DNA of 64,000 nt from Aphrocallistes beatrix (taxonomy: Eukaryota > Porifera > Hexactinellida > Sceptrulophora > Aphrocallistidae), in the NCBI GenBank assembly GCA_963281255.1, contig OY725500.1:3343184-3407183 (forward strand). The letters are read 5' to 3'. Shown in pieces: positions 45,298 through 56,200 of this stretch. How positions within the stretch are numbered: the first letter of the stretch is position 1; each line of letters opens with the position of its first letter. The position numbers and the translations under genes were made by a program. Below the pieces are notes generated by a model. The model had not been told where the DNA came from. It was given only the letters and a program-made list of their open reading frames with translations, and did not search any database.

Positions 45298-46259
45298 TAT
45301 TTTTGTTTAATTTGTACATGTTACGAATTAATAATAAAGAAGCCTCTACAGACGGGATGGGAAATTGGGAATGTGATTCCACCTTCTTAGGATGAGAAAC
45401 GATATTAAATATTTCATGACCATCTTAAGAATATATAAGCGCACTCCCATCCTTCTGCGAGGTTTATTTTCATAGTGAGCATCTTATCAATCATATATTC
45501 ACATCAATAACTTTTACTTTGAATAATACAAGTATTAGTATAGGCGAAAACTTAAGTTGAGGTACCTGTCAACCACACCACTAATTAGTGTGGGAGGCAA
45601 ATGCTCCCCACTTTTCAGAAAGTATGGATAGTTTCAGTCAGATACTACCCCTGTTCTCTATTTTTTGTAAATCATATGCTTCATATCCTAAATAAGACAG
45701 TCGACTCCGCTTAATAGGGCCAAATCAGTCAAAGGATATTTTGATATTTGTGCATCTAAAAATCTCGGGAATCACGTTTTCTAGTTTTAATTGTTCCTGG
45801 TAGTACCAGCTTTATCCATTAAATCATACCAAAAGATAGACGTGTTTATCATTTTTTTTGTGTGTGGGAACATTTACTTAGGACATTTAAAATGTTTTCA
45901 TATATCAGTATCTCTCTAAAGATAATGAAAAAAGGATATTTTCGATGTTTCCATTGCATTTCTTAGGGAATAAGCTTCCAATTTGCCATTTGGTTCATTT
46001 TGAATGGACAATTATTGTGGTAGTCGTGTAACTCGTTTTGGGAATCCCGCGTTTGCTCCGCCTAGCCCTAAATCGCAAGCGATTTAGGGATCAAACCAGT
46101 GATTTAGGGATCCCGACAAACATTCCTACCAAAAGCATCAAGATAGCAAGAATGCTCGATAAGTTCTGATTTTTAAGCCCTTCCTCATTAGTTCTACCCT
46201 TTTGTCGTTTTGTAGACTATTCTCCAGCAATAAATTTAGCCTGTTTTAATCCGACAAGT
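45298..46259. other. intron sequence with a pogo-like 5' scrap
   Basis: CAGTCGACTCCGCTTAATAG at about 45698 is the end of the family at 5016 and 48108, without a right end. A GATTTAGGGATC repeat is at about 46066-46115. Confidence 0.4.
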
Positions 46260-46264
46260 CCTTG

Positions 46265-46599
46265 CTCTCGTTTCAATGCATTAATGAAAGGCCAATTTTT
46301 GGATGGTCACACCCGACGGTAGCATTGTATGAGCAATGGCAAGCCTCTACTACTACGTTAGTAGTTCTGGAATTCACTAGGAACTTCGTTGTGATGATTC
46401 TATACCATCACGGAGTATATGTCCTATGTAGGTATGTACGTTCAAAATATAGTACCAATCCTTGTGTAGCGGGCATTGGCAATTGCTCAAACACAGTTTC
46501 GAAATACTCGCGCCCTTCGAAAGGTGAAGCGAAAGCTATAGCTGGTAGATATCTAATTCTCAAAGCAGATTCTTCCACTGTGTTATAGTCCACTTGCAA
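46265..46599 (-). pseudogene. MULE transposase fragment, frameshifted
   Basis: The minus frame 46408-46599 gives LPAIAFASPFEGREYFETVF then QGLVLYFERTYLHRTYTP. A second minus frame (about 46265-46372) gives RTTNVVVEACHCSYNATVGC then DHPKIGLSLMH. Together these match the C-terminal part of animal Mutator-like transposases (family forms YFERTYIG and RTNNAVEGWHxxFNxxVGxxHP). A frame break separates them and the catalytic part is missing. Confidence 0.65.
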
Positions 46600-46999
46600 A
46601 CCTTCAGCTTGTACCTTACGCCAGGTATTAAAACAGGGTAAATTTATTGCTCGAGAGATTTGTTAGCACAGGAATATTTAGTTTTTGCCATGTCATCCAT
46701 TTGATTTTGATTTTTTGAAGAATGAACACTAAATTTATCGACACAAATACTACATACTAAAAGAGCAAGAAATTTATACTATGTAGATTTATCAATAAGG
46801 TAGCATTAGCGAGGAGGCTACTTCCCCTTCTGCCTAATTTGTAAACCCCTGGAAATTATAGATGGATATCTCTAATGTATATCCCCCCTCGTATCCCTCA
46901 TCTCGTCATTGCCATCCCTCCCCAATGGGGGGATATTCACCTGGTTGAGAATCACTGTCCTACAGACATCAAGACTGAACATTTAATCGATCCAAATTT
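46600..46999. other. intron sequence, no feature recognised
   Basis: A short ATCCCCCC/CCCCAATGGGGGGAT stretch at about 46880-46935 is the only oddity. Confidence 0.4.
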
Positions 47000-47004
47000 T
47001 AATT

Positions 47005-48009
47005 ATACACCGCGCTTCGCTTGCATGAACGGCGCGGGTGGCGGACACTTTGTGTTCGCCAGAGGCGCCCTTTGGGTGCCTGGACTCACATTGATTAATC
47101 ATATTTAGAGATTACATCTCTAAATATGTCTGTCTTACTGTAAAAATTAATATAACTCGAAAAATCATCAAAATTGTCAATATTTAATTTTTGAATATAA
47201 TGACGTCATAACAGAGTGATGAATCATCATCTTTTGATGATATGTATCACATGTGAAGAATATTAATATATACATTCTATTAAAATTTCAGCATTCTATC
47301 ATCTGAAATGACTGAGTTATAGAGACGAAAAACTGAGATTTCTAAAAATAAAAAAGGTGACAATGACGTCATAATTCCATGATGAGTCACATTTTCGTCT
47401 GGGGTCAGAACTTAGTGGAGCCATAGACGAAAGACTCCCACATGCCAAAAATCAGCTTTCTGTGCCAGGCAGTTTCTCCAAACAATTCGTTACAGATATA
47501 TCTATCTATATATATATATCCTTACTATTAAAAAATTAATCTATATATATATATATATATCTGTAACGAATTGATTGAAGAAACTGCCAGGCCCAGAAAG
47601 CTGACTTTAGGCATGTTGGAGTTTTTTGGCTATGGCTCCAGTAAGTTCTGAGCTCAAACGAAAATGTCGACTCATCATGGAATTATGGCGTCATTGTCAG
47701 TTTTTCCACTATAAATCAGCCATTTTAGATGATAGAAAGCTGAAATTTTAATAGATAGTGTAAATTAATATACCTCAATTATGATACAGCTATCATCAAA
47801 AAATGATGACTCATCACTCTGTTATGACGTCATCATTACGCAGCAAAAATTTTAAAAATTGTTCAATTTGGTGATTTTTCGTGTGATATCGATTAGAACA
47901 GTAGAACAGACGTATTTAGAGATGTTATCTCCCTTATAATTGATCAATGTGACCCCAAGCGCCCAAAGTGTCCTCCTGCTGCACAGTGCAAGCACGCGAA
48001 GCGCGCTTA
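47005..48009. mobile_element. two Helitron-like family A copies, head to head
   Basis: A reversed copy (about 47005-47515, lacking its 5' end) faces a forward copy (47519-48009: TCCTTACTATTAAAA ... GCGCGCTTA). The 5' ends meet at a TATATA stretch, so the pair forms a 1-kb imperfect inverted repeat. Confidence 0.6.
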
Positions 48010-48029
48010 TACTATATATATATACACAC

Positions 48030-48650
48030 ATTAATCGAATTTTAATAGTAAGGATATATCCTTACTATTGAAACTCGTTTGTGTATTTGTGTTTTTGTTT
48101 ATATATACAGTCGACTCCGCTTAATAGGGTCACATCGGTCAGAGGACATTTCGGACCGATTAAGCGGAGAACCCTATTAACCGAATATATTTTGTATTAG
48201 CTTCTATGCCTTTGAGCCAAAAGTTGCCCGACTAAGCGGTTGACCCGATTAAACAGTGATTCTATTAAGCGCAGTCTGTATATGTATTTGTTTATGTATA
48301 TTTGTTTATATATGTGTATTTGTTTATATATATACAATCGCGCTTGTACAAGTATATACATACAAGTATGTATATACACATTAATCGAGTTTTAATAGTA
48401 AGGATCTATTCTTAAGTTTGATACTTGTATATACATTCTATTAAAATTTCAGCCTTCTATCACCTAAAAATGTAGGAGTTTTAGTCAAAAAACTGAAATT
48501 TCTAATTATAAAAAATGGTGACAGTGACGTCATGATTCCATGATTAGTTGACATTTTCGTCTGAGCTCAGAACTTAGTGAAGCCATAGCCTAAAGACTCC
48601 CACATGCCAAAAATCAACTTTCTGTGGCTTGCAGTTATCGAATCAAATCG
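48030..48650. mobile_element. Helitron-like family A scraps
   Basis: Reversed 5' end (to 48054), forward 5' end (48059-48090), another reversed 5' end (to 48414) and a reversed middle part (about 48430-48650), interrupted by the pogo-like element at 48108-48278 and TATTTGTTTATA repeats. Confidence 0.5.
48108..48278. mobile_element. pogo/Tigger-like miniature element
   Basis: 171 bp between TA dinucleotides; CAGTCGACTCCGCTTAATAG at the left and, reversed, CAGACTGCGCTTAATAG at the right. Sister of 5016-5203. Confidence 0.7.
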
Positions 48651-49180
48651 AATCAGGCTTCCAGCAAGAAGTTGCAGACCTAAAGTGTCTATATTTCTAT
48701 ACCAACAGTTGTGTTAGTGAGTGACAATGCATAATCCCCACCTATAAGAAATTATCTAGGAGTGCGAGAAGCTGCTTTAGGCGTATGATTTTAAGCCGCA
48801 AAGTGTTTAGGAGCGTAAAAATCCAAAAAAATACCCAATTTAGCCAATATAATAATATTATTTACCCATTTAGGCTTATGAAAATTTAAAAATTTTAGAT
48901 TAGGAGCGTATCTCTGGAAGGCTGTATAATACCCTGCCCACCAATGAACTGCCATGTAGTATATATAGGATATAGACAGTTTAAGCTCATTAACAGATTC
49001 TGGTTCTGAAACGTCGACCCGATTCCAACTCTAGTTTGACCACATTTACTTAGTACCGCACTTTTCTGGAATTCGTCATAAGACAAATAGAAAAACGAAA
49101 AAAAACTGTCTATCTTCTCAATTTGTTTTCATCTACGTATACTATTCCTAATAACTAGTTTATTTTTTATATTCTTTTAG

Positions 49181-49405
49181 CTGGATGTTTTGCCCCCTTT
49201 TTGGACACTATCTGGAACAATCGATTATCATCAGCTGTGAATCAAAAAAAAGCTAATCCTAAACAAGCAGCAAGTATGAGACCTTCTTTTCCTGAGCTAC
49301 CTACATTACCTGATGTTATTCCCCCTAAACTGAGGCCTCCTCATCATTCAAATAGTTTAGCTGGCCCGAATGAAAGATATATGCGAAGGCTCTATGGTAG
49401 TCAAG
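49181..49405 (+). CDS. p190RhoGAP-like gene exon (linker start)
   Basis: Lies between ATTCTTTTAG and TCAAG/GTGAAG. It reads GCFAPFLDTIWNNRLSSAVN and then a basic, proline-rich stretch (PELPTLPDVIPPKLRPPHHS) ending RYMRRLYGSQ. The FAPFLDTIWNN helix may pack on the end of the pseudo-GTPase fold; the rest looks disordered. PPKLRPP is a possible SH3 ligand. It ends in phase 1 (G), completed by AT at 50656 to give Asp. Reading past the donor hits a stop at 49459, which supports splicing. Confidence 0.7.
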
Positions 49406-49483
49406 GTGAAGATATTCTTAGATACTCGAATGTTCAGAGCACACTAAATGAAAAAAATTAACAGTCGTGATCAATAAGGTTTC

Positions 49484-50630
49484 CAATCCCGGGATTTCAG
49501 GATTGATGTCCTCCTCAATCCCGTGATTAGCATCAATTTGTCATATAAATATTTCATAGTATAACAAAGGCAAAATTTTTCATATACCAAACACTAAATA
49601 TTTAAAATTGATTATTGTACGAAATCGACTTGACTTAATAATCAGGACTGATAGGGACTCGATATTTTGTCCCAATTAAGAGATTTCCTGATAACCACCT
49701 CCCAATTATAAAGAGTTGGCTGTAATTGGAAGATAACTCATTAATACTAAGACAGTTACTGCAAATGTAATATTCTTAATCTAAAGATTGTGACGACAGT
49801 TTTGCCACTTTATTTCTTTTTGATTATGACTAAAAAATATCCAACTTATTTTTTCAAACCTTAATGTATTTAATTTTTTTAAAATATCTATATATGTATT
49901 CACTTTTTCTCCCTTCTAGTTGGTATTTTAATAGATCTGCACAATCGATTTGTCTACCGAAATTTTCCTAAATTTTCCTTATTGCGCCATTTTTACTCGA
50001 GCCTCTAATTCTCAGAGGCCCTGCTTGTAAACCAGCGACAAGGACTAGGTAGGGGAGGGACGGTGACATCCATCGTAAGCCTCTGGTTGCTAAAGATGAA
50101 TTTTTATACAGGAGATAAGATGAGGTTACAAGCGCAAAAGCCAATTTTGTATTATATTATTAATATACTTATTAAAACACTTCATTATATTGTGATCCGT
50201 TCCCCTTTAGCGTAGCCTCATAACTTTGTGGAGGGGTCTCGAAACCGTGAGAGGTGGTTACGAATCCCCCACGCCTCTGCTCTAAACGTATGAAGTCCGA
50301 TTGTGTAGGACTGTGAAATAGTAGAATATTATCTTACATTGTGTATATGTTATTTACCGCTTTTAGTATATTAAATTTTATTTGTTTGAGATTAGGAACG
50401 GATCTCTAGGGGTAGTATTAAGACCCTTCGCCAGACGAGATGCAATTGTGTTTCCATGTACTTAGGTTGAGAACGCAACACAAAATATATTGCGTCGCCA
50501 ACTCAGGAGTGTAAAAGCACACACTCATCTCGTCTATGGGAAACTTTTTTCTGCATTATTTTACTAAATATTATTATCTGGGCTTTTTTATTTATATGAA
50601 AAATTAATTGATGCTATTAGTCAATAATCA
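49484..50630. other. intron sequence with a hAT AATCCCGGG scrap
   Basis: AATCCCGGGATTTCAGGATTG at 49486 belongs to the hAT family at 8092 and 63372. The stretch 50000-50540 is locally less AT-rich with no reading frame of interest. Confidence 0.4.
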
Positions 50631-50655
50631 TTGTTTAAATTTCATTTTCTTATAG

Positions 50656-50742
50656 ATAATTTAGCTGATCCAGATCCTACTTCACAATTAACTATCCTGC
50701 CAGTTGAAAATGACTTTGTAGAGAGTGGGGATGAGAATTATG
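50656..50742 (+). CDS. p190RhoGAP-like gene exon (acidic linker)
   Basis: An 87-base exon after TTCTTATAG. It reads NLADPDPTSQLTILPVENDF then VESGDENY, with donor TTATG/GTAATT. It is strongly acidic and disordered. The split Gly/Glu codon (G + AG) joins cleanly to EETYDTPDP at 52851, giving the tyrosine-rich stretch ENYEETYDTP. A 142-bp hAT-type miniature element lies in the intron about 100 bases downstream. Confidence 0.7.
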
Positions 50743-50837
50743 GTAATTTATTATGCACAAAATTGAGATTCTTTTTCATTCATATATTATTTAGTGTTAT
50801 TAATTTACAACAAATTCCCAAGTTTCCTGCTGGTAAA

Positions 50838-50979
50838 CAGAGGCATAGCCTGCCCTATTTTAGGGTGCAGCAATTCCGTGAGTTGCAGCACCCAATGCTA
50901 ATTTGTGAAATTTTAGTGGGCATAACCTTTGAGCCTTTGAGGCCTATGCCGAAAGTGCCGCACCCTAGCTACGCCTCTG
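50838..50979. mobile_element. hAT miniature element, 142 bp
   Basis: 8-bp duplication CTGGTAAA (50830-50837 and 50980-50987). Ends CAGAGGCATAGCCTGCCCTA and, reversed, CAGAGGCGTAGCTAGGGTGC. GGGTGCAGCA occurs as an internal inverted pair. Confidence 0.85.
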
Positions 50980-51011
50980 CTGGTAAAGTAATATGCTGCT
51001 ATATCGTTTAG

Positions 51012-51821
51012 CCTTGTCCTACTATACACATAAGGCCTCACAGTAACTTGCGGATTTTGGACTATAGATGTAGTAGAAGATGGTTTAACTAATAAATGAG
51101 CTGCTTAAATCATTAACCCCGCAGAATGGAGCTTAGGAATGTATTATCAGCATGTATAAATTCATAAGAAAACTTTTTGCCTATTTTCCGTTGCATTAAG
51201 TGAGGCCTAAAACGATTTCTATGTATTCTGACATTTTTCTTATTGCAAAGGGCATCGGATATTATTTTTTCGTGTCCTTTCTAGCAGGTATAAAATCACT
51301 TTGAATTTGCAAAAATTCATTTTCTTGAATGAAAATGTTTGTAATATAGGGTGAGCCAAAAGTTTTGCAACAAAAGAATTTAGTTCATTGATTTGACTAA
51401 GATAATTTAGTTTAACTTTAAATCGGTTTGCATCTATGTAATCTAGCACCCTTCTAGTTTAGAAATGAGCATTATTCATTACGCAAAATATTTTTTGAAA
51501 TATTATATACCCGAGACTCCAATAGTCTGATTTCATGTCAAATTCGAGAATAACTATTTTCCTGATTTAAAATATTTATATCTTCCTATAGTCAGTTATT
51601 AATTCAAAATACTAGTACATATATGATTATTTCTTTTGGTTTATATACCAGTAATCATCAATAAGAAGAACAATTGCTAAAGTATAGTCATACTTGTAGA
51701 ATGTATCTAGCATTCGAGGGTTTTTTTCGTTTGATTTTTATCTTTCTAAACACGCAAAAATTTATGATCCACCTTGCAATATATTAGGAAAGACAGGCAA
51801 TTGGATTGCAAAATAATTAAA
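51012..51821. other. intron sequence, no feature recognised
   Basis: AT-rich. AGCCAAAAGTTTTGCAACAAAAG at about 51355 and CAGAACTTTTGGCTGACCCT at about 52440 are a weak inverted pair, perhaps old mariner ends around the Helitron-like copy. Confidence 0.35.
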
Positions 51822-52359
51822 ACAAGCGCGCTTCGCTTGCTTGCGCTGCGCGGCTGGCGGACACTTAGTGTCCGCCGGAGGCTCCCTTCGGTCGCCTGGA
51901 GGTGACATTGGTTAATTATAAGGGAGATATAATCTCTAAATATGTCCATCTTAGTTTTAAAATCGATATCACTTGAAAAAACAATTTTTAAAATTTTGAT
52001 GAGTAATGATGACGTCATAGCAAAGTGATGAGTCATCATTTTTGATGATAGTTGCATCATATGTGTGACGTGTTAGGATACAGATTCTATTAAAATTTCA
52101 GCCTTCTATCTCCTATAATGGCTGAGTTATGCCCGAATAACTGTGTTGCTTAACTTTTAAAAATGTGACAATGACGTCATAATTCCATGATGAGTCGACA
52201 TTTTCGTCTGAGCTCAGAACTTACTGGAGCCATAGCCAAAAGACTCCCACATGCCAAAAATCAGCTTTCTGTGCCGGGCAGTTTCTTCAATCAATTCGTC
52301 ACAGAGATATATATATATATATATATAAATAAACAATAATCGAGTTTTAATAGTAAGGA
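51822..52359 (-). mobile_element. Helitron-like family A, full copy, reversed
   Basis: The plus strand reads ACAAGCGCGCTTCGCTTGC at the left and TTTTAATAGTAAGGA before T at the right. It shares the CCCTTCGGTCGCCTGGAGG variant of the copies at 16783 and 24901. Confidence 0.65.
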
Positions 52360-52850
52360 TAATCCATATAATTTTAAGTACTACGAAATGTCAGATGTTA
52401 GATTCACTTGTGTAAGTGTAATAGATCAACAAAATTTGTGCAGAACTTTTGGCTGACCCTGTATATTTGATGAATTATAAAATTAACACATTTAATGAAT
52501 TAAATGAATTGTAATGAGTTCAACTCAACCAACTTATATAATTAATCGTTTTCGATACATTTCACTTAGTTATCAATTAGTTAAATTAATTTCGAGTGAA
52601 TTCACCTTTTTTTAGAAACAGCTTTGTACCAACAACTCATTTCCAAATTGAATTGAGTTCATTTCAACTCAATTTAACTCATATCAAATCATTGAACTTC
52701 TTTCAACTCATTTAAAATTATTTTTTCCTAATGAGATAAAGTTCTTTACCAAATCGAAATGAGTAGATATAACAATCTTGCTTTCTAGTGTAGAATTATG
52801 CTGGTTAACTGTTGTAATCTCCCCCACTTATAATCTTTTTTTATTTTTAG

Positions 52851-53092
52851 AGGAAACTTACGATACCCCTGATCCAGTAGAGGGGACGAACTCGATAGAT
52901 GTAGGTAGATATAGGAAATCACAGGATAGCAATGTAGAAGATATTCTCTATACTATCCCTTCAGACCTAAATACAGAGGCAGCTGAACAAATTGACGAGG
53001 TAGTATATGACATGCTAGAAACAAAACCAAAGATAGAATCTACTCTCTTCTCACCACCAGATGCGAATTCTCTAAGACCATTTATTAATATT
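52851..53092 (+). CDS. p190RhoGAP-like gene exon (tyrosine-motif linker)
   Basis: Lies between TTATTTTTAG and AATATT/GTAAGT, both good signals. The product is acidic with the motifs ETYDTPDP, EDILYTIP and DEVVYDMLE, likely substrates of tyrosine kinases and docking sites for SH2 domains. YDTP and YTIP also fit Crk-type or RasGAP SH2 preferences. In vertebrate p190RhoGAP this linker carries the phosphotyrosines that bind p120RasGAP. The motif-to-partner assignment is inference. It ends in phase 0. Confidence 0.75.
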
Positions 53093-53406
53093 GTAAGTCG
53101 ATTTACTTTCTGTACATACTAGTGTAGCATTATTAATTTTTCTTCAAGTCTTGATATTTATTAGACATAATTATTGGTTTTCTAGAAAATTTTAGTAAAA
53201 AAGGTCCTACAGTTAATTAAAACAACACACTTCGCGTACTTGCGTAGCAAGGCTACCGCACACTTTGCACCTGTTTCAGGCGCCCTATGGACACTTAATA
53301 TTGGTTACTAAACCATGGATGATTGGTTGAATTCACAATAAATAAGTAGCCTCATCATACATGATAATTAAGCATTTTCGAATCAATATGAGAGTATGAT
53401 CTAGAT

Positions 53407-53585
53407 CAGTGGTCTTCAAACTGGGGTACGCGAGGCTTCTCATGGGGGTACGCGAGCTCTCTTTGAGACGAGTCTGTTAAGTATGTTATATCTCATTCAA
53501 CCATAATTTCTCCTTACTTGGGGGTACGCGTAAAGTTCAAAAAATAGCCAGGGGGTACGCTGGGAAAAAAGTTTGAAGACCACTG
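53407..53585. mobile_element. hAT miniature element, 179 bp
   Basis: 8-bp duplication ATCTAGAT (53399-53406 and 53586-53593). Ends CAGTGGTCTTCAAACTGGGG and, reversed, CAGTGGTCTTCAAACTTTTT; GGGGGTACGC repeats inside. Confidence 0.85.
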
Positions 53586-53892
53586 ATCTAGATTCTAGAG
53601 AATATTATTTTTTATGCGAATGTGTGTCCATTATAGTGGTATTCATGGGAAAGCTGAATAAAGTCCAATTATATTCGAGGCTGGTATAAGCCCAATTGTC
53701 AAAACTGGAGTAAGGCTGAATGCTGAATTTGTATCTAGACAAAGAATGGTTTTTATGTTGTGAAATAAAAAATAGAGATATTAGAGGTCAGAGACATTTG
53801 AGGGGTTGTTAGAGAGATTTTAGAGGTTTTTGTGCGGAATATTTTAAAATTACCCTATTGATGCGCTTTTTAGGCATCGCGTATATCTAGTA

Positions 53893-54090
53893 TCTTATAT
53901 ATTAAAAATCAGGAGTTTTGTTTGTTTGTTTGTTTGTTTGTGCAAATTGATTGAGAAAGTGGGAGGTGTTAGAAACGTGAAATTTGGCACACATGTAAAT
54001 AATAATGAGTCTAGAAGGGAGTTCGAAGACCTAAGCGAAATCTTCACACCTCGCTGAGATAGGTGACAAATTGTGCTGACCAATAAAATT
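53893..54090 (+). mobile_element. Helitron-like family B, 5' part
   Basis: Starts TCTTATATATTAAAAATC after A, then a TTTG microsatellite, GATTGAGAAAGTGGGAGG and the GCGAAATCTTCACACCTC block. The 3' part is missing. Confidence 0.45.
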
Positions 54091-54489
54091 CGATTATTTT
54101 ATAATACAAATACATGTGATCTAGACAGTAGTGACTTACATTTACAATGAATAAAATCGAAGGGACTATTTGTGACTGAAATTCATTGGTACCAATCAAT
54201 TACTTATCAGGTTATGCGATTCACACGATTCTATTTCAAATAAATGATTGAATACAGCTATTTGAGTATATGATTTGATCATTAACAGTTATATTACGAT
54301 CGAATTGATTGATTATAGTATATAACACATAGCTCGATTGTTGTTACCGTAACTCGATTGAAATTGTTGAGTTCAAAGATAATAATCTTTGGAAATGTGA
54401 ACTTTCTATTTGGTTTCAAATTAACAATGCATTCAGGATTACTTGGCTTAATATTAAGTAAATTCCTTTTCTCATGAACCTATTTTCCT

Positions 54490-54938
54490 AAAGCTGATTT
54501 TTGGCATGTGGGAGTATTTTGGCTATGGCTCCACTAGGTTCTGGCTTCGGACGAAAATATCGACTCATCATAGAATTATGACGTCATTGTCACCTTTTTT
54601 CATTATTAGAAATTTCAGCTTTTCGATTATAACTCAGCTATTGTAGGTTATAGAAGGCTGAGATTTTATAGAATGTGTATCTTAATTTATCAAAAATATG
54701 ATGCCACTCTCATTAAAAAATGAAGACTCATCACTCTGTTATGACGTCATCATTACGCATCAAAAATTGAAAAATTTTGTGATTTTTTGAGTGATATCGA
54801 TTATAACATTAAAACAGACGTATTTAGAGATGTTATCCACCATTAATTAATAAATGTGAGCCTAGGCGCCCGAAAGACGCTTCAGGCAGACACAAAGTGT
54901 CCGCCAGCCGCGCAGCGCAAACAAGCGAACCGCCCTTG
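54490..54938 (+). mobile_element. Helitron-like family A, 5'-truncated copy
   Basis: Begins inside the element (AAAGCTGATTTTTGGCATGTG) and runs to CGAACCGCCCTTGT. More diverged than the other copies. Confidence 0.55.
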
Positions 54939-55872
54939 TTATGTATAATACCTGAAAATTCCAGGCATTTCCATCAGTTATTATGCATAATGCCTAAAGT
55001 CTTCAGGTATATTTAGCATAATTACTGATTTGGAGTTTTAAAGGTAACATAGTATATACGTACTACTGTATGTATACAAACGCGCTCTGTGCACTTAGGT
55101 AGTGCTGTCGAATACTTTGTGTCCGAATGAGGCACCCTACGGGCTCTTAATGTTGATTACTTCACTGAAACTATGACTGGATAGATTAAATTCTGAGTGG
55201 TTGACAATGACGTCATCTCCATGGTGAGTCGGATTTTCGACTAACACGGAATTGTAATTTAGTAAATGTTAGTGTTTTTAGCGATTATATACCTAGAGTT
55301 CTAATCATATTAACCATTCATTTGACTTTCAATGAAATGAATTTCGTTTCGCTTTGGCCAAACACGCAATTAATATTAAGATTCATTAAGCAAAATTAGA
55401 TATTAAATTTGTACATGGTTGTCTAAAGGTCCCGCACAAACATTTGAGTATTGTATGTCACATTTATCAGGGACGGTGCATGTGGTGCGACTGGTACGGC
55501 ATGCACCGTACCACTTCTTTGTGCAAGTTTTATGTCAAATATATTTATTGAATGGACGGTATTGAATTCCACAAGTTCTGAAGTTGCTAGTTAACCGATT
55601 TGTATATTAGCAAATGATACGAGATCTAAGACAATAACTTAGTAGTATATTGACATGTTCAAGTAAAATGTAGCTTTTTTGGATTGCATGTATAGTACTT
55701 TTCTATTGTGTCCCGCCATGTCCCATGTCCCGCTTTTATCATGGCTCAAGTTAGCATGTATGTATTCTTGTCCAAGTATATAAATACAGATGTTTCCAAT
55801 TTAACAAAATAATCCTAAATAAATTCTTATTTTAATCCACACGTAAAACAATATCTCATGACCAATATAAAG
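54939..55872. other. intron sequence
   Basis: Contains a diverged Helitron-like 3' scrap at about 55078-55160 (ACTTTGTGTCCGAATGAGGC) and the inverted pair TGCATGTGGTGCGACTGGTACGG / CGGCATGCACCGTACCAC at about 55480-55515. Confidence 0.35.
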
Positions 55873-55950
55873 TACGGATTACTTATATGTCGGCGGCCGA
55901 CATTGTCGGCTAGCCGACAATGTCGGCCGCCGACATATAAGTAATCCGTA
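55873..55950. repeat. perfect 78-bp palindrome with flanking direct repeat
   Basis: TACGGATTACTTATATGTCG leads to the centre GTCGGCTAGCCGAC and back as an exact inverse. Taken as ACGG...CCGT (76 bp) it is flanked by ATAAAGT on both sides. The core GTCGGCGGCCGAC is GC-rich in AT-rich DNA. Confidence 0.9.
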
Positions 55951-56064
55951 TAAAGTATTTCAATACTGATATACGTAGTATCACTCGTTTTTTAAATCAC
56001 AATTAGTCAATCCGACCCACTCTCTTCTCTTTAATAGTATTGAATTATTTTATTTTATTTATAG

Positions 56065-56200
56065 CCTAACATCTCTAATACAGAGAGAAAAATAGAGAGT
56101 TCTTATAACTTACTATCTGTTGACGAGGTTGATGATTCAGGTTCTGAGGATGTTGGAAAGATAGCTACTCTTGAATCTTGCTATTCATTACTTGATTCTA
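56065..56200 (+). CDS. p190RhoGAP-like gene exon (linker)
   Basis: This 136-base exon follows TTTATTTATAG and ends GATTCTA/GTAAGT. It reads PNISNTERKIESSYNLLSVD then EVDDSGSEDVGKIATLESCY. It is Ser/Asp/Glu-rich with SYNLL and CYSLL repeats of the type E-S-x-Y-x-L-L. It starts in phase 0 and ends with one base (A) that AT at 57627 completes to Asn. No ORF of this frame reaches 60 codons because the exon is short. Confidence 0.7.
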
